Part shown: positions 25,632 through 37,082 of the stretch, piece after piece
Position numbering within the stretch: position 1 is the first letter of the stretch
Layout: every line of letters begins with the position of its first letter
NCBI GenBank assembly: GCA_958496175.1
Contig: OY292278.1
Location: 27,528,001-27,592,000, forward strand
From: Sisyra terminalis
Taxonomy: Eukaryota; Arthropoda; Insecta; Neuroptera; Sisyridae
Direction of reading: 5' to 3'
DNA: 64,000 nucleotides
Position numbers and translations under genes: made by a program
The notes under the pieces: generated by a model
Database searches by the model: none
Told to the model about the DNA's origin: nothing
Seen by the model: only the letters and a program-made list of their open reading frames with translations

Positions 25632-27478
25632 CGCACGATATACCACGGCAAGTCCCTTTACTAATTTTAAGGAGTTACTGAAAATCGCTATTTAATTAAC
25701 TTCCTTGACTACTTTCTCCTCCTTTATGAAGCTTAATTCTACATTAAGGAACACTTGGTTAGCCATTTAAATATATTTTGTCCTTTGGAATTTGAGACCT
25801 AAAAATCTGCCCACTTCCAAAACAAAAATACTAACAGTAGCGTAGCGTGGTGGATACAGAGGGAGTCATGGCCCCGGGTGGCACATCAAAATGAGGCGGC
25901 ATATCAACTTTTATAATTACATTAAAGATTTTGCTTTGAGTAACTTGAAGAGTACATTTTTAAATAATTTAAGAATTCAATGGTATTCGACTTTTTCTCA
26001 ATTTTCTTGGCTAATGACAAAAACAGGGGCCCGCGAACTTCCGGTCGGTCCAGGGCGGCAAAATTGTACCCTATACCACTGTTATCTAAATGATCACTTT
26101 GACTATTTCATAGTTCATCTAAATACTAACTAAAACCTGCAACTTGAAGAGCGTGAAAAGTAGGCAAATAGTCCAGTTTACAACCGGGAGGCCATTTCTG
26201 GATGTATGTTTATCCATTTAAACCTTTCAAATCTGCTGTTTTTATTGCAGATGACCTTTATTTATTAACATAGTTAACTAGAGAAAAAATAATTCAAAAA
26301 AAGGTTATGAGTACTTATGGACCCACGTAAAAAGTTATTCTCTTTGTAAAAGTCTATTTTTTTCTGGAAATAAATTTCTACTGTTTTTGTTTTATAACTA
26401 GAGTTCTTAACAGAATTTACATCAATATAATTATAAAATACTTTTAGCTACGCATGAAATATTTACAGCGAACACTGACACGATTAACAAAACTGGACAA
26501 TAGAATGAAATCGAAATGACAGTTGAAACAAATGACAGTAATCAATTAGTTTAAATTTTTGACAGTGATTATTATAATTGATTTCCATTCACACTTATTT
26601 GTTTACATTCTTTGTTCACCGTCTTTGCCCATATATAGACCAATATTTACCTATTATAAAATTGATTAAAAGATAATTTATTTCTATCTTAACTCAATTA
26701 TAAATTCAAAAATTAAAAAACTTACGTATATTTGAATTTAAAAAACATTTACATTATCTCGCGTAGTTGGCCTGGTTCATATTTTATATATAAAGGAAGT
26801 TACCCGATTGGGCCCATGCATGGTTGCATTTTTTGCATTCAATTCAGATTTATGTGATTGTACCAGCCTAAATGAACTTCCGCAACACTATTTATTTTTT
26901 TCCTCTCATGCTTCACCGAAGGAAGTATTACTTCAAAAAATTAAATAGGATTCGTTAAAAAAGTAAGACCTAAATTTATTAATAAAAATATATTTTATTA
27001 ATCATTTTTCTTACAAAGAAGAAAATGCTCTTTGGCACTGGCATTCTTTAGGTTGATGCAATGTGGCATCGTCTCATTTTCTACTTTGTTTTTAATGGCA
27101 TTGGCAAATAAATCGGCTAAAATGGAACTAAAATTTCAAAGTAGTTTCACTTTATTTATTTTTAAAATAATTCTTATTATTAGTTTGACAATGAATTCCA
27201 AGATGAATTTTTTTAAATTAAAAAATGTGAACTTTTTGCGTGGACCTTGACTGGCCAAATTTGTAAAGTTTAAAAATTGCATCTTTGTCAAGCAAAAAAC
27301 ATTTTGCTGCATTTGCAGAAGTAATAAATCATTTTTTTTAAAGGTTTTTTGGAACATGCCCAATTAAATTTTAATGAACCACAATAAAAATCTTTTCAAT
27401 TTCTCCGCACATCATTAGTGCTTATAAGCCATAAATTTTCGCTTAATTTTTCACTAATCAAGTAAATTGTATTTTTAG
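25632..27478. other. AT-rich DNA upstream of the Tat-SF1 exons
   Basis: If the Tat-SF1 gene extends further left, this stretch is intronic. I looked for the first RRM exon here and saw none. Apart from the repeat fragment listed next it holds no recognised element. The small GC-rich block at 26025-26075 is unassigned. Confidence 0.4.
26465..26650 (+). repeat. Dispersed repeat family A, partial copy
   Basis: Shares with 10.0 and 56.2 kb the order 'acactgac', 'caaaactg', 'gaatgaaatcgaaatgacagtt' and the later 'gtttacattctttgttc'. The termini are absent. Confidence 0.55.
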
Positions 27479-28225
27479 GTGGAATCGGTGGAGCTCGCAC
27501 TCAAGTTGCTGGATGGTTACGATGTTCGGGGCAAGAAGTTGAAGGTAGAACGAGCCAAGTTTCAAATGAAGGGTGCATACGACCCAAAATTAAAGCCAAA
27601 AAAGCGCAAAAAGAAAGAGTTGGAGAAAATCAAACGGATGCAGGAAAAGCTGTTCGATTGGAGACCAGAAAAAATGCGCGGCGAAAGAGGAAAACATGAA
27701 CGAATTGTCATCCTGAAGAATGTTTTCGATCCGGCGATTTTCGATCACGATTTACCATTGATACTGGAGTACCAACAAGATTTAAGGGATGAATGCAAAA
27801 AATGCGGAGAAGTCAAACGAGTCGTTATTTATGATGTAAGATATTTAAACCATTGAAAAAAATCAGAATTTACCAACATTCTTCAATTTTAGAGACATTC
27901 TGAAGGTGTGGCCCAAATAACAATGAAAACTCCCGAGGAAGCCGATGAAGTGGTGAAATTGTTACATAACCGTTGGTTTGGAAAGAGGCAAATTACTGCT
28001 GAAACCTGGGATGGAAAAACTAAATACAAGTAAGCCGAAACTAAAGTGGAAGTTCTGTATCATTAAATTATTTTAAATGTTTTTAGATCGACAGAAACGG
28101 ATGAAGATTTTTCAAAGCGAATAGACAATTGGGATAAATTTTTGGATGGAGATGAGGCTAAAGCGGAAAACAGCCAAAAAGAAACGACCCAGGAGCAAGC
28201 TACTATTTCGGAAACGGATTCATAA
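27479..28225 (+). CDS. HTATSF1: HIV Tat-specific factor 1 homolog (Tat-SF1/CUS2), last three exons
   Basis: Three exons are visible: 27479-27835, 27893-28029 and 28087-28225, each with AG/GT borders and introns of about 57 bp. They encode about 210 residues ending in a stop. The first exon carries the end of RRM1 (VESVELALKLLDGYDV..GKKLKVERAKF), a lysine-rich linker (KPKKRKKKELEKIKRMQ) and the conserved FDWRPEK. The second RRM follows, with ERIVILKNVF, EECKK-like CKKCGEVK and RWFGKRQITAETWDGKTKY. RWF is the RXF signature of a U2AF-homology motif, which in this family binds SF3B1 during U2 snRNP assembly in the nucleus. The C-terminal tail after residue ~165 is short and acidic, far shorter than the vertebrate tail. 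AATAAA is at 28249. The N-terminal exons (first RRM start) are not in view; they lie beyond a long intron to the left or the copy is partial. Codon use and exon spacing suggest a functional gene. Confidence 0.88.
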
Positions 28226-29938
28226 AAGCTCGAAATCCAACGGTTTTTAATAAATTGATGATTTCTAACAGTATAAACTTTATTAGTAAATCGTTGTAAC
28301 AACTAAATAAAAAAAAAAATTTATTTAATCATAGATACATACTGTAGCGTTTTTATTTACTTTATCCGTAGGTTTATAAGTTAGAAGGGTTGTAAGAGAT
28401 AAAACCAACTATATATTTTTATAAAAAAAAAATATGTATAATTTATTAAGGGGGTTCTTTCATGTGACGCCCTGCTTTGTAAGCATTTTTTTTTTTTTTG
28501 GGTGACCAATGAAAAGATAGAATTTTGAGTTCTTTATCATTTGATTATATTTATTTTAAGGATATTATGGAGATATAATCGGAGACAAAAGTACATAAAA
28601 ATAGAAATTCATGAATAATTACGTCGTATAACATACCGTGAGGCGAATAAATAGTCCGATACTTAAAAAAACTGTTTATAGTATAAGAGAAAATCGAAAA
28701 TTTAACCAAAAATTTTAAACAAAATAAGAAAAAACAACAAATATAGAAAATTTGTAATTAACTTTTGGGACTGAATATGTCTTGATTTCAACTTAACAAA
28801 TCAAAATATTATTGATTTGATGCTCATAAGTTATAAATGTAGACTTTTTAAATATGTGATTAAATTATAAATAAATCACTAAATTAGCATGCGTTTAAGA
28901 CAATTATATCTAAGAAATAAAAATTAAATTATTAATTGAACATTATATAAAATAATGAACACGTGATAACACTGTCAAATTTATAGATTGGCAGCGTTGG
29001 CAACTTCAGCATGTCTCTCTCACATAATGTGAATGAGCTTGCGTGACATGCTCAACATTTTGAAAATAAATTATTTGACATATTTCATCCTTTTCCGCTT
29101 AATACTGTGAATTCATGAGTGTGACAAAGATAAATCATGAGTTGTAAAAATTGGATTCGGCTTATTCTTACACCAAACGCTTGTGAATATTCCATAATTT
29201 AATTTCGTAATATTGAAGTAACGATTTTGAGCATTTAAATTTTGGTACACCTGCTAACCCCCAATGACATCGCATGAAACCGACGTAAAATTTAGTTACC
29301 ACCAAGTATTTTTACTTTAATTAAATAACTAACTTAGAAGAACCTATGGTTGCCTACCTTTACAGGCATATGTATGTTAAAATAAATGACAACAGTCCGT
29401 TAGTTAAAATTTGAGACAATGATTGACTAAATTGATATTAAAAACATGTTGAGAGACTAAAAATAAAAATATTTAAAACATTTTAAAAACCTCGCTTCTA
29501 TTGGTAAAATGCACTAAAAAAATAAAAAACAAATTTATGAACTGAATCTTAACACAGATTTCACCATCGATATTAAGGCGATATTAGCCAATTAATGTAA
29601 ATCGTAAGCTGCCTAGTTATACATCAAAGTGAGGGGTATTCCATATTACCAAATTGTAAACAAAATTGCATCCTTCGCTTTGATGTACAACTTAATGTTG
29701 GGTTTTATTAAACGCGTGCTTGGTTAGTTGATTTAAGAATTTCTCTTTTGTTATCTGTCGTGATATTTTACACAATATATATATTATAAGTTTATTAATT
29801 TACCGTCGAGAAAATTGTTTATTGATTTTTGTGTTAATTTTTAGTTCATATTATATTAAAACAAAGCAAATCCTGTGCCTATTCCAATTTTTAAACTGTA
29901 CCTACATTTAATTCAACCTAATTAACTGCCTGATAATT
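28226..29938. other. Intergenic AT-rich DNA
   Basis: Contains the 3' UTR and poly(A) signal of the Tat-SF1 gene at its start. Also present are an inverted pair AGCATGTC..GACATGCT at 29009-29050 and a pair 'tacatcaaagtgagg/ccttcgctttgatgta' at 29618-29693. No gene seen. Confidence 0.45.
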
Positions 29939-29939
29939 C

Positions 29940-30050
29940 AATTCTAATATCGTGTAACTTCCTCTTTTGTTGCCAAATTTTCATTATGGGTCGATTTATT
30001 CGCGGATTTAAATAAAAACAATGCGGAAAATGCGTTGTTGCTATATTTTG
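29940..30050. mobile_element. Fragment of the GGCTCAAG-type MITE
   Basis: The central part 'tcttttgttgccaaattttcattatgg' and the following 'ttaaataaaaacaa' match the interior of the MITEs at 32.4, 33.5 and 47.5 kb. The terminal repeats are lost. Confidence 0.55.
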
Positions 30051-30261
30051 ACGTCGCTAAATTGTACATGAATCCAATTTTCTATGGCTAATATCTCAAA
30101 TGAACAACATTCATTGTCTATAAAATTGAAACTAAAACTTCCAAGATAGATAGGAAAGCGTTATGTGTGAACTAGGAAAAGTCTTATTGACTGAATTGGA
30201 AACAAAGTTTCTCAAAAATCAAGAAAAAAGAAGCCAAGAAAGTATTTGAATTTGATTTAGG

Positions 30262-30985
30262 AGGATTTTTTTTTATATATATAAATCGGCCATCAGGATC
30301 TAGGTCCTATAATCCGATTTGATGACCGAAGCTGACGTGATGAAGATCATTCCCAGTGGAGGAATCTCCCTATGCCTCTACTTGATCACTAGGCACTTTT
30401 CTTTTTAGTCTTCTTTCATTTTGGTGCTCCAAAAGTGGCGGAATCAGGGGATTTGAGTGTTGACTCAACTTTCCAAATGATTGGTGGTGGTACGTACGAT
30501 AATGGAGTCGGTGACTGATGAGATGTGTAAGTCTCTTCGGAGAGTCTCATTTGTGACATACCAGGAGCATCTGCCAACTATCTCAGGATCTTTGATTGGG
30601 TGGCCTCGATTAATTTAATGCTTGACTTGCTGGCAGAGCCCCACAGCTCAATACCGTACGACCAGATTGGCACTATTACTGTTTTGTATATAAGTAGTTT
30701 ATCCTCAAGGGGAAGTTTAGAGCTTCTACCTACCAGCCAGTATAACTGTTTGAACCTCTTGTTAATATATTTTCGTTTTTGGATGATGTGAGATTTCCAG
30801 GTCAGCCTCCTGTCCAGATGAGCACCAAGGTATTTAGGATGGTGTCGAACGATGGGATCTCAGTTGAGTCCAGATTGACCGGGGGGTCCGTTTCTTTTCT
30901 GAGAGTGAAGATCACTTGAACTGATCTGGACTTATTGATAGTGATTTTTCATTTTTCAGCCCAAGTGCCCAGTAGGTGGAAGAGG
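30262..30985 (-). mobile_element. Jockey-type non-LTR retrotransposon, 3' end, inactive
   Basis: On the minus strand the translation gives the conserved region after the reverse-transcriptase core: YLGAHLDRRLTWKSHIIQ, then YINKRFKQLYWLVGRSSKLP, LLIYKTVIVPIWSYGIELWG and SIKLIEATQSKILR, followed by an in-frame stop and a frameshift. The end of the reading frame lies near 30400. A T run at 30268-30275 on the plus strand is compatible with the element's poly(A) tail. The 5' part, including the RT active site, is missing. Confidence 0.85.
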
Positions 30986-31109
30986 AAAATGAAATAAAAT
31001 GAACGTATAAAAAGTTACAAATATATTATGTGAAGAAAATATGGTATAATATTCGACGGAGTAGAACGAAATTGGAGACATTTAAGGAAAAAGTAAGTAG
31101 AAATCTTAA

Positions 31110-31340
31110 TTATACCTCAAACTGGTCTGGAAATGGAAAACGCTCTTCATCTAATTGAAGACATCCTACAAAGTAACCTTTGCTTAGGTATCAAGACCTT
31201 CTGGTATCAAAGCTAACGAAGAGGTGGACGAGTTTGGAAAGGAAAGCTCAAGTATGCCTTTTTTGGGTTCGGAACCGGCTATAGGTGAGCCAATGTGTGC
31301 AACACTAAATTGAATAGCCTAATGGACTCAAAATGAGTAA
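31110..31340 (+). pseudogene. Non-LTR retrotransposon RNase H fragment
   Basis: With frameshifts and stops, the translation reads LVWKWKTLF, then KTSYKVTFA, a stop, VSRP and SGIKANEEVDEFGKESSSMP. It corresponds to the end of the RNase H domain typical of I/Jockey-group elements (GH-GIKGNEEADELA region). It is on the opposite strand to the adjacent 30.3-kb fragment, so it is a separate insertion. Confidence 0.7.
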
Positions 31341-31370
31341 ATAAAATCCTGAAATAAGTACCTAGGAGAC

Positions 31371-32821
31371 AAATTCTTCGGTATAAGCTTGGATCAGGAA
31401 CGTTTTAGGCACATAAGGAAATTCTAACTATGGAGCTTTAAAAAACCTTTTATAATAAATTAATAGCAAAATAAAAATAAATCAAAACAATTAAGAAAAG
31501 ATCAATTTATTTCCTATAAAAATATTGATAATCTAAAAAAGCTTTAAAGGATCGAATTACCGAAAATATTGTCAATTTGATATTATGTGCTATCATATCA
31601 AATTTATATCTAATTATATCAAGTACTTAAGTTATTTTTTAATAAGAAAGAAGCTTATTAACAATTTCTTTTTATAATAATAATTATAATAAATATATAC
31701 ATTTTTAAAGGGACTCTGTAAAATCGGGGGCCCAAAAACATTGCTTCCAGTAGCTTCTCTGTAACTAGGAAGACCAGGAATTCAATACTGGTAAGTGAAC
31801 GCAGGAAATTTCAGCGCCATCTGTAAGATACTCTTTGAACTTGAAGCAACTATTTTAACCTTATTATTACAACCGTTACAATCCTTTAAAATATTACAGC
31901 GTTCAAAGAGTTTTTAGAGGTAACAAAATGTTCAATATCTATATAAATCATTTAGTTATACGAAAAAAAAACATGAATATGAAGCAGTAATGAAAAAAAT
32001 TACAAAGTTTTTTGTTCAGTAATCAATAAAAATTGTGTTGTGTCCGTTTTGTCCATGAATAACACATTTTTAATAAATTTGTTTCACTTAACACACTGTC
32101 TGGACCAGAGTATTAAAATAAAGAAAAAAAATAATTAAATATAAAGACGTTTATTCTGGTTTTAGATGTTACATTTTAGCATGAGACGTGGTATATGTAT
32201 AAAAATATTTAAAAACCCAAATTTATTTTGTAAACAAATTATTATTTCGGAATTCTTTTTTTTTCATACTTTTCTAATATTACTGCATCTTGGGTATTGT
32301 TTATTATTTTCTTCATCGTTTTAAGATGATCATTTTTAAATATGCTTAGAACTAGACGCATGTAAAAATTAAAACTATGCAAATTTTAATGTTCAAGTCC
32401 ATTTTAGCACACTCACAATCTGGCAACGTTGCATTTTCGATTTTTTTTTATTCTATTCGCGATATTTTTGTTAATTCAATTTAAATATGGTATAATTCTC
32501 TCTTTTGTGGCTAAATTTTCATTATGGATCAATTTAATAGCGAATTAAATTAAAAACAAAGTCGAAAATGCAACGTTGCCAGATTGTGGGTGTGCTGAAA
32601 TGGACTTGAGCCAAAGTAAACTTTATTTAGAAAATTTAATTTTACTTAATACAATTTAATTTTTGAAAATAACAGTCGTTTCTTCATTTTTGACGTCAAA
32701 ATTTGCGTACAAATTGCATTTGGGTGAACAATACGTACAGGAATAATATCGAAATGTCGAAATCATTCTAAACATTTCTCAAATTTCGACGTTCCTGATC
32801 CAAGCTTATACCAAATTTTCT
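31371..32821. repeat. Pair of 32-bp inverted repeats 1.4 kb apart
   Basis: 31371-31402 and 32790-32821 are complementary around the shared core GTTCCTGATCCAAGCTTATA, with two or three mismatches at the outer side. They may be the ends of an unrecognised element containing the MITE at 32.4 kb. The interior has no open frame. No target duplication was found. Confidence 0.45.
32392..32612. mobile_element. ~220-bp MITE with GGCTCAAG termini
   Basis: About 60-bp terminal inverted repeats carry AGCACACYCACAATCTGGCA, CAACGTTGCATTTTCGA and TTAATTC, around a unique centre 'tctcttttgtggctaaatttt'. The same family occurs at 33.45 kb and, as the cleanest copy, at 47480-47704 with an 8-bp duplication. 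Confidence 0.75.
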
Positions 32822-33059
32822 TCAATCGCTATCGGTAAAAAACGTGGTTAAATTATTTGCTAAGATTTCACAAGTTCTATGAGAGATGGTGCTAATGTTA
32901 GAACAGTTTATTATTGTAAATTCCAGTCTAAATAGAAAAGTCGACATAACTAGTAAACTGAAATTTTTTTAATAAAAAAACTGATTTCATCGTTATTCCT
33001 AAACTTGCTATTACCAAATATTAATAAAAAATTATGGGTCTACTTATGTAGGCGCGTGG

Positions 33060-33950
33060 AAGTTATCCTCATTTGTCACAGTTAAAAAAGTGATTTTAAT
33101 ACACTGCCATAGCATATTCCAGTTGTGCCTAAAATGCTACATCAGTTATAAGTAGTTTGTAATAACTAAAATATGATACAATTTTTAACAGAATTGTTGC
33201 TTTAAAAGTCGATATAAGAAACAAATGTTTGATAGCGGCAAAGACAGAGAACAAAGGATGCAAACACATACATGTGACTGTAATACCGATATAATAATCA
33301 TTGTCTCAATTTAGAACCAACTGATTGTTGTTATTTGTTTCAACTGTCATTTCGTTTTCATTCAATTGCAAATTTTTGCCATTTGTCAGTTTTGTCAATG
33401 TTGAGCTGTTTTTCCACGGAAAATTATTAGTTTTCAAATAATTGAATAAATTGGTGCCTAATGTTCCTTTTACGTCATCAGTCTCTGACAACGTTGCATT
33501 TTCTATTTTTTTTTTCATTCAGTTGACAATATTTTTGCTAACTCAATTCTAATAGCATATGATTTACTCTTTTGTTGGTAAATTTTCATTATGAACTGAT
33601 TTACTCGCAAATCAATTTAAAAACAAAGAAGAAACTACAACGTTGCCAGATATTGATGCCACTAAAGGGACATGAGCCAAATTGCCTATTTATACATATT
33701 TCGCATTATTATTCACAATTCACTTACTAAAATTTGCATCTTATAAATTATATAAACTAACTGTTTATCAATACATCATGGGTCAGTAGTTCGAAAAATA
33801 CCTACCGAAAACATTTACTATATAGAACTGGATTTTAGTCATAAACTATCATGTATGGATATGAATAAACAGTCTATTACAAATAAATAGGTACATTTTG
33901 TCTAAATAGCCAATGATGTGTACCTATAGCATGTACAAATAGCGCTTTAG
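33060..33950 (-). repeat. Dispersed repeat family A, inverted copy split by a MITE
   Basis: Read on the minus strand, the blocks follow the order seen at 9.56-10.4 kb. First come the 'caaatagc' and 'tagtag' motifs (33950 down to 33690), then an interruption by the MITE at 33455-33678. The 'caattgaatgaaaacgaaatgacagttgaaac' block and the 3' end near 33100 follow. Confidence 0.55.
33455..33678. mobile_element. GGCTCAAG-family MITE, diverged copy
   Basis: The ends correspond to GGCTCATGTCCCTTTAGTGG on the right and its imperfect complement on the left. The interior shares CAACGTTGCATTTTCTATTT and 'tcttttgttggtaaattttcattatg' with the copies at 32.4 and 47.5 kb. Confidence 0.65.
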
Positions 33951-33952
33951 TA

Positions 33953-34670
33953 AAGGGGTTATATACAGTTAGAATTTTCAAAAAATCGATTTTTTTATTT
34001 TATTTTCTTAAAGTATATATATTTAAAAATACACACAGAAAATTTCATATCGTTTCGATGAATATTTTGGAAGTTACACGCAAATTTGAAAAGGCATTTC
34101 TTATCCTATGTAAAGTGCTTTTCAAATTTTGAACGCTTTTTTCTGAAAATGGTCTTCAAAGTCGATGACCAACATTACTCGAAAACGGCTAAACCGATTA
34201 GTCTCAAATTTTAACACGAGCTTCTTAAATATATTTTTTAGTAATTAATGGAAGATTTTTCCTCACCGATAAATATATTTTTTTTAAACAACTTAAGGCC
34301 GAAATTTTGGTCAAAAATCGATTTTTTTTTGAGAAACCGCCATTTTGACAAAAAATTTTATTTTGCTTATTCCTTCGATTAATTACTAGATTTAACATTA
34401 CTTTAACGAAATCTGTTTGGTTTTTTAATTTCAGAGTATCCAGTTTAGAGATATAGTGGCCACCGCAAAACGTCTTTTTTGAGAGGAGCTCCCGGAGATT
34501 AGCTGTAGCTCATTTCCAAATAAATATTGTTACTAATACTTAGTCTTTAAATACAGTTAAAAGATACCATAATACGTGTACAAATTTTTAGATCAATAAA
34601 TTTAAAATTTATCAGAAAAAAATTTGGAAAATTCGCTTTTTTTCGGCCTTCTAACTGTATATAACCCCTT
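33953..34670. mobile_element. 718-bp element with AAGGGGTTATATACAGTTAGAA ends
   Basis: Perfect terminal inverted repeats of at least 21 bp begin AAGGGGTTATATACAGTTAG at 33953 and end with the complement at 34670. Subterminal 'aaatcgattttttt' tracts follow on the left. No open frame of interest; target duplication unclear. Confidence 0.75.
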
Positions 34671-35054
34671 AAATTGAAAATAATCCTTGGAGTACTAGAA
34701 CTACTAAACTACGGTCATTTATTTTTTATTGTATACTTTTTGATAAGTAGTCATCCAAAAATTGCTCCCTTAATGCTTTTCAGCAGAATATATAATTGCT
34801 CCAGGTCACAATCATTGGTTCATTTTTAACAGGAAAATGTGAAATAATGAAAAATAGGCCCAGGATTGCGATGTCGCTTAGAGCCTGCTTTAGCCTTAAT
34901 CCGCCACTGCGTGCAGATTATGAAGAAAATAATAGATACACAAAGGAATATAAAATTAAATTATCTGTGGTCGGTGTCATTCAGTATAGGAGTTAGGTTC
35001 TATTTTTTTTTGGTTGGTTAAAAAAAACTTACCAAAAATAAAAAAAAAAAATTG
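34671..35054. other. AT-rich spacer, no gene seen
   Basis: The frame at 34796-34996 is short and without motif. A 'ccgccactgcg' motif near 34902 resembles ends of dispersed elements. Confidence 0.4.
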
Positions 35055-35477
35055 TAACAGAAAAGGACGAAGTCTGTCTCTCTCTGTGCCATGCATGCCG
35101 GCACGAGATTGGCTTAGTGATTTCTTCTATTCTCTCTCCCATCAATGCGAATGCACATATAGAATATTCGAGAAACGTCTAGTAAGTGATAGAACATTGA
35201 GAACATTCTAGAACGTTTAGTAAGGGGCTCAGTTCGAGCAAACAGAACAGTTCAGTATCGAGGTTTAGTTTTGAATTTCCGTTACAACAAAGCGATTACA
35301 AAGCGATTGTTATTTTATTGTGGTTTCGATTATAAATGATTATTGTCATTTGAGTGATTGTTTTGACAAGTGTAATAATAAAAGTGATTGTTAAGTGTGA
35401 AATTGATTATTTATTTCCAAAGAAATTAAAGAACTAATAACGCGAACTCAATACAGTTTTGAGACGTTACGTTACAA
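35055..35477 (+). mobile_element. HSE-bearing LTR-like repeat (module 2)
   Basis: The segment starts TGTAACAGAAAAGG and ends GACGTTACGTTACA, so the ends are a short TG..CA-type inverted repeat as in LTRs. It contains heat-shock elements at 35162-35174 and 35201-35213. A decayed TATA position and an initiator-like CAGTTCAGTATCG follow, then about 220 bp of A-rich leader. From 35225 on it is about 90% alike to 47387-47880 (after removing the MITE there). Homology to that copy runs slightly past the putative end ('caactg'), so the LTR limits are not certain. It ends about 350 bp upstream of the start of gene A. Confidence 0.55.
35162..35213 (+). promoter_or_regulatory. Two perfect heat-shock elements
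   Basis: 35162-35174 reads GAATATTCGAGAA and 35201-35213 reads GAACATTCTAGAA; both satisfy GAAnnTTCnnGAA without mismatch. A further GAACATTGA sits at 35192. The spacing and position, 30-80 bp upstream of the expected start, are as in heat-shock gene promoters. The TATA box found in module 3 is here mutated to TTTAGTAAGG. Confidence 0.7.
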
Positions 35478-35828
35478 TATCAACTGTTAAATAGAAATAC
35501 ACCAACACATTTTATTTACTTAGTCTTAATAGCAGTAGCTAAAAATATAAGTCATCTCGTTATTTTCTTTTTGAAGTTTCAATAGTGAAAACTTAAATAA
35601 CATTGTAAAGAATTGTCACTTATCATAACATATAATAAATTTTTAATTGTTATCGCTCAAATTATCTACTAAATATTTCAATTATCTCTTTGCGTATACC
35701 AAATTATGAATTTTGATATTATGCTCAAGATAATATATATATAAAAACTAATATCCTGTACTTAATATTCAGTAAAAATTATCTCTTTAAAAATTAGTAT
35801 AAATTGAAACGCAAATACTTGAAAGTTG

Positions 35829-35860
35829 TATAAAGATAAAAAGATTCGTTTATAATCAGT
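35829..35860 (+). promoter_or_regulatory. Core promoter of gene A (TATA + initiator)
   Basis: TATAAAG at 35829-35835 is followed by TCAGT at 35856-35860. The initiator A lies 29 bp downstream of the first T of the TATA box, ideal arthropod spacing. The start codon is 21 bp further on, giving a very short leader. The same two boxes are conserved in gene B. Confidence 0.6.
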
Positions 35861-35878
35861 AGTTTTAGAGGCAAAACC

Positions 35879-37082
35879 ATGTACCGAATTTTATCAACAG
35901 TACTACTTCTCACATATTTTGTTGGTAAATTTTGCTTTCATCAATTTTCTCTGGGCAAAATACAATATTTTCATTATAGTGACTATTGAAGCCATCGTAG
36001 GAGGTCAAGATGCACAAATAGGCCAATTTTCCTATGCTGTGTCAATTTTAGATCCAACCAGTGCTAATAATGTAGTTTGTGGAGGAGTTGTCATTGATGT
36101 ATGGTCAATTTTAACGCACAGTTCTTGTATACAAGAGTAAGAGTACACTTTTACATACAGAGTTATGAATATTAAACTTATTTATTTTCCAGAAACCATA
36201 TGGATAAATATAAAGTATTTATCGGTGAATTGCAACTAGCAAACCAATCTGTTGAAAATCTATACTCCATTGCCAAGACTAAGATAAATGGTAGTTTAGT
36301 AATACTGAAAGTGAAACGAGAACTAAATAATGATACAGTTTCTCCTGCACAGTTGCCCGCTGGTGTTGTACCAATAAATGTAGATATGGAACTGATGGGT
36401 TGGGGTGTAATGGACACAAATGTAACTTTTTTTTATTATGTTTTATTGACTCTAAATTTATTTAGTACAGTTATCAATTAATATTAGAATGGAGTTAGGG
36501 AAACAGAAAATCCTTAGAACATTATTCAATCGTTTAATTGTGCAATATCGATACGATCAATCGTAAGCGCTCTACTTGAACCAACATATATCAGTTTACG
36601 AAAACTTTCAGTATAATTATAGCACGCGTTCGATTGAGCGGTAATCGTTTTCGCACAAACTCGAAATAATATTCAGTTATGAGATGTTCTTCTATATAAC
36701 GATTTAAAAACTGTAAAGTTTAAAATTAATTTTCTAGAAACAATCCGATGCTAATATATTGCAATACTTGTCTCTGAGAACCATTACTACTGTAGAATGT
36801 GAATACACATGGGATCAGATAGGAGATGATCAATTTTGTACTACACATAGCGCATATAGCTGTGGTCCTTGTTTGGTAAGTTTCCGTTATAAATGAATAT
36901 AACATTCCCTTTCATATTTGTTTTAAATATTACAGAATGATATTGGAGCACCATTAATTTATAATGACCAAGTGTTTGGAATTTTGTCGAATGCCTCATC
37001 TGAGTGCATTGGAGAAAACCCCAACATTTATATCAATATTAATAACTATTTACAATGGATTGAATCTTCAATTAACGAATAA
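35879..37082 (+). CDS. Secreted trypsin-fold pseudoprotease, gene A
   Basis: Five exons: 35879-35924, 35980-36136, 36193-36421, 36738-36875 and 36936-37082, all with GT..AG introns, giving about 238 residues, a usual length for S1 trypsin-like proteins. The signal peptide begins MYRILSTVLLLTYFV, and IVGG follows directly after TIEA, so signal peptidase would expose the IVGG terminus without an activation peptide. The three catalytic residues are all replaced. TAAHC is THSSC (His to Ser), the DIALLK site is SLVILK (Asp to Ser), and GDSGGP is NDIGAP (Ser to Ile, with oxyanion Gly to Asn). Cys pairs around CGGVVIDVWSILTHSSC remain, so the fold is probably kept. Known serine protease homologs act as cofactors or as salivary or venom proteins; which applies here cannot be told. 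Near-identical to gene B and related to gene D. Confidence 0.85.
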
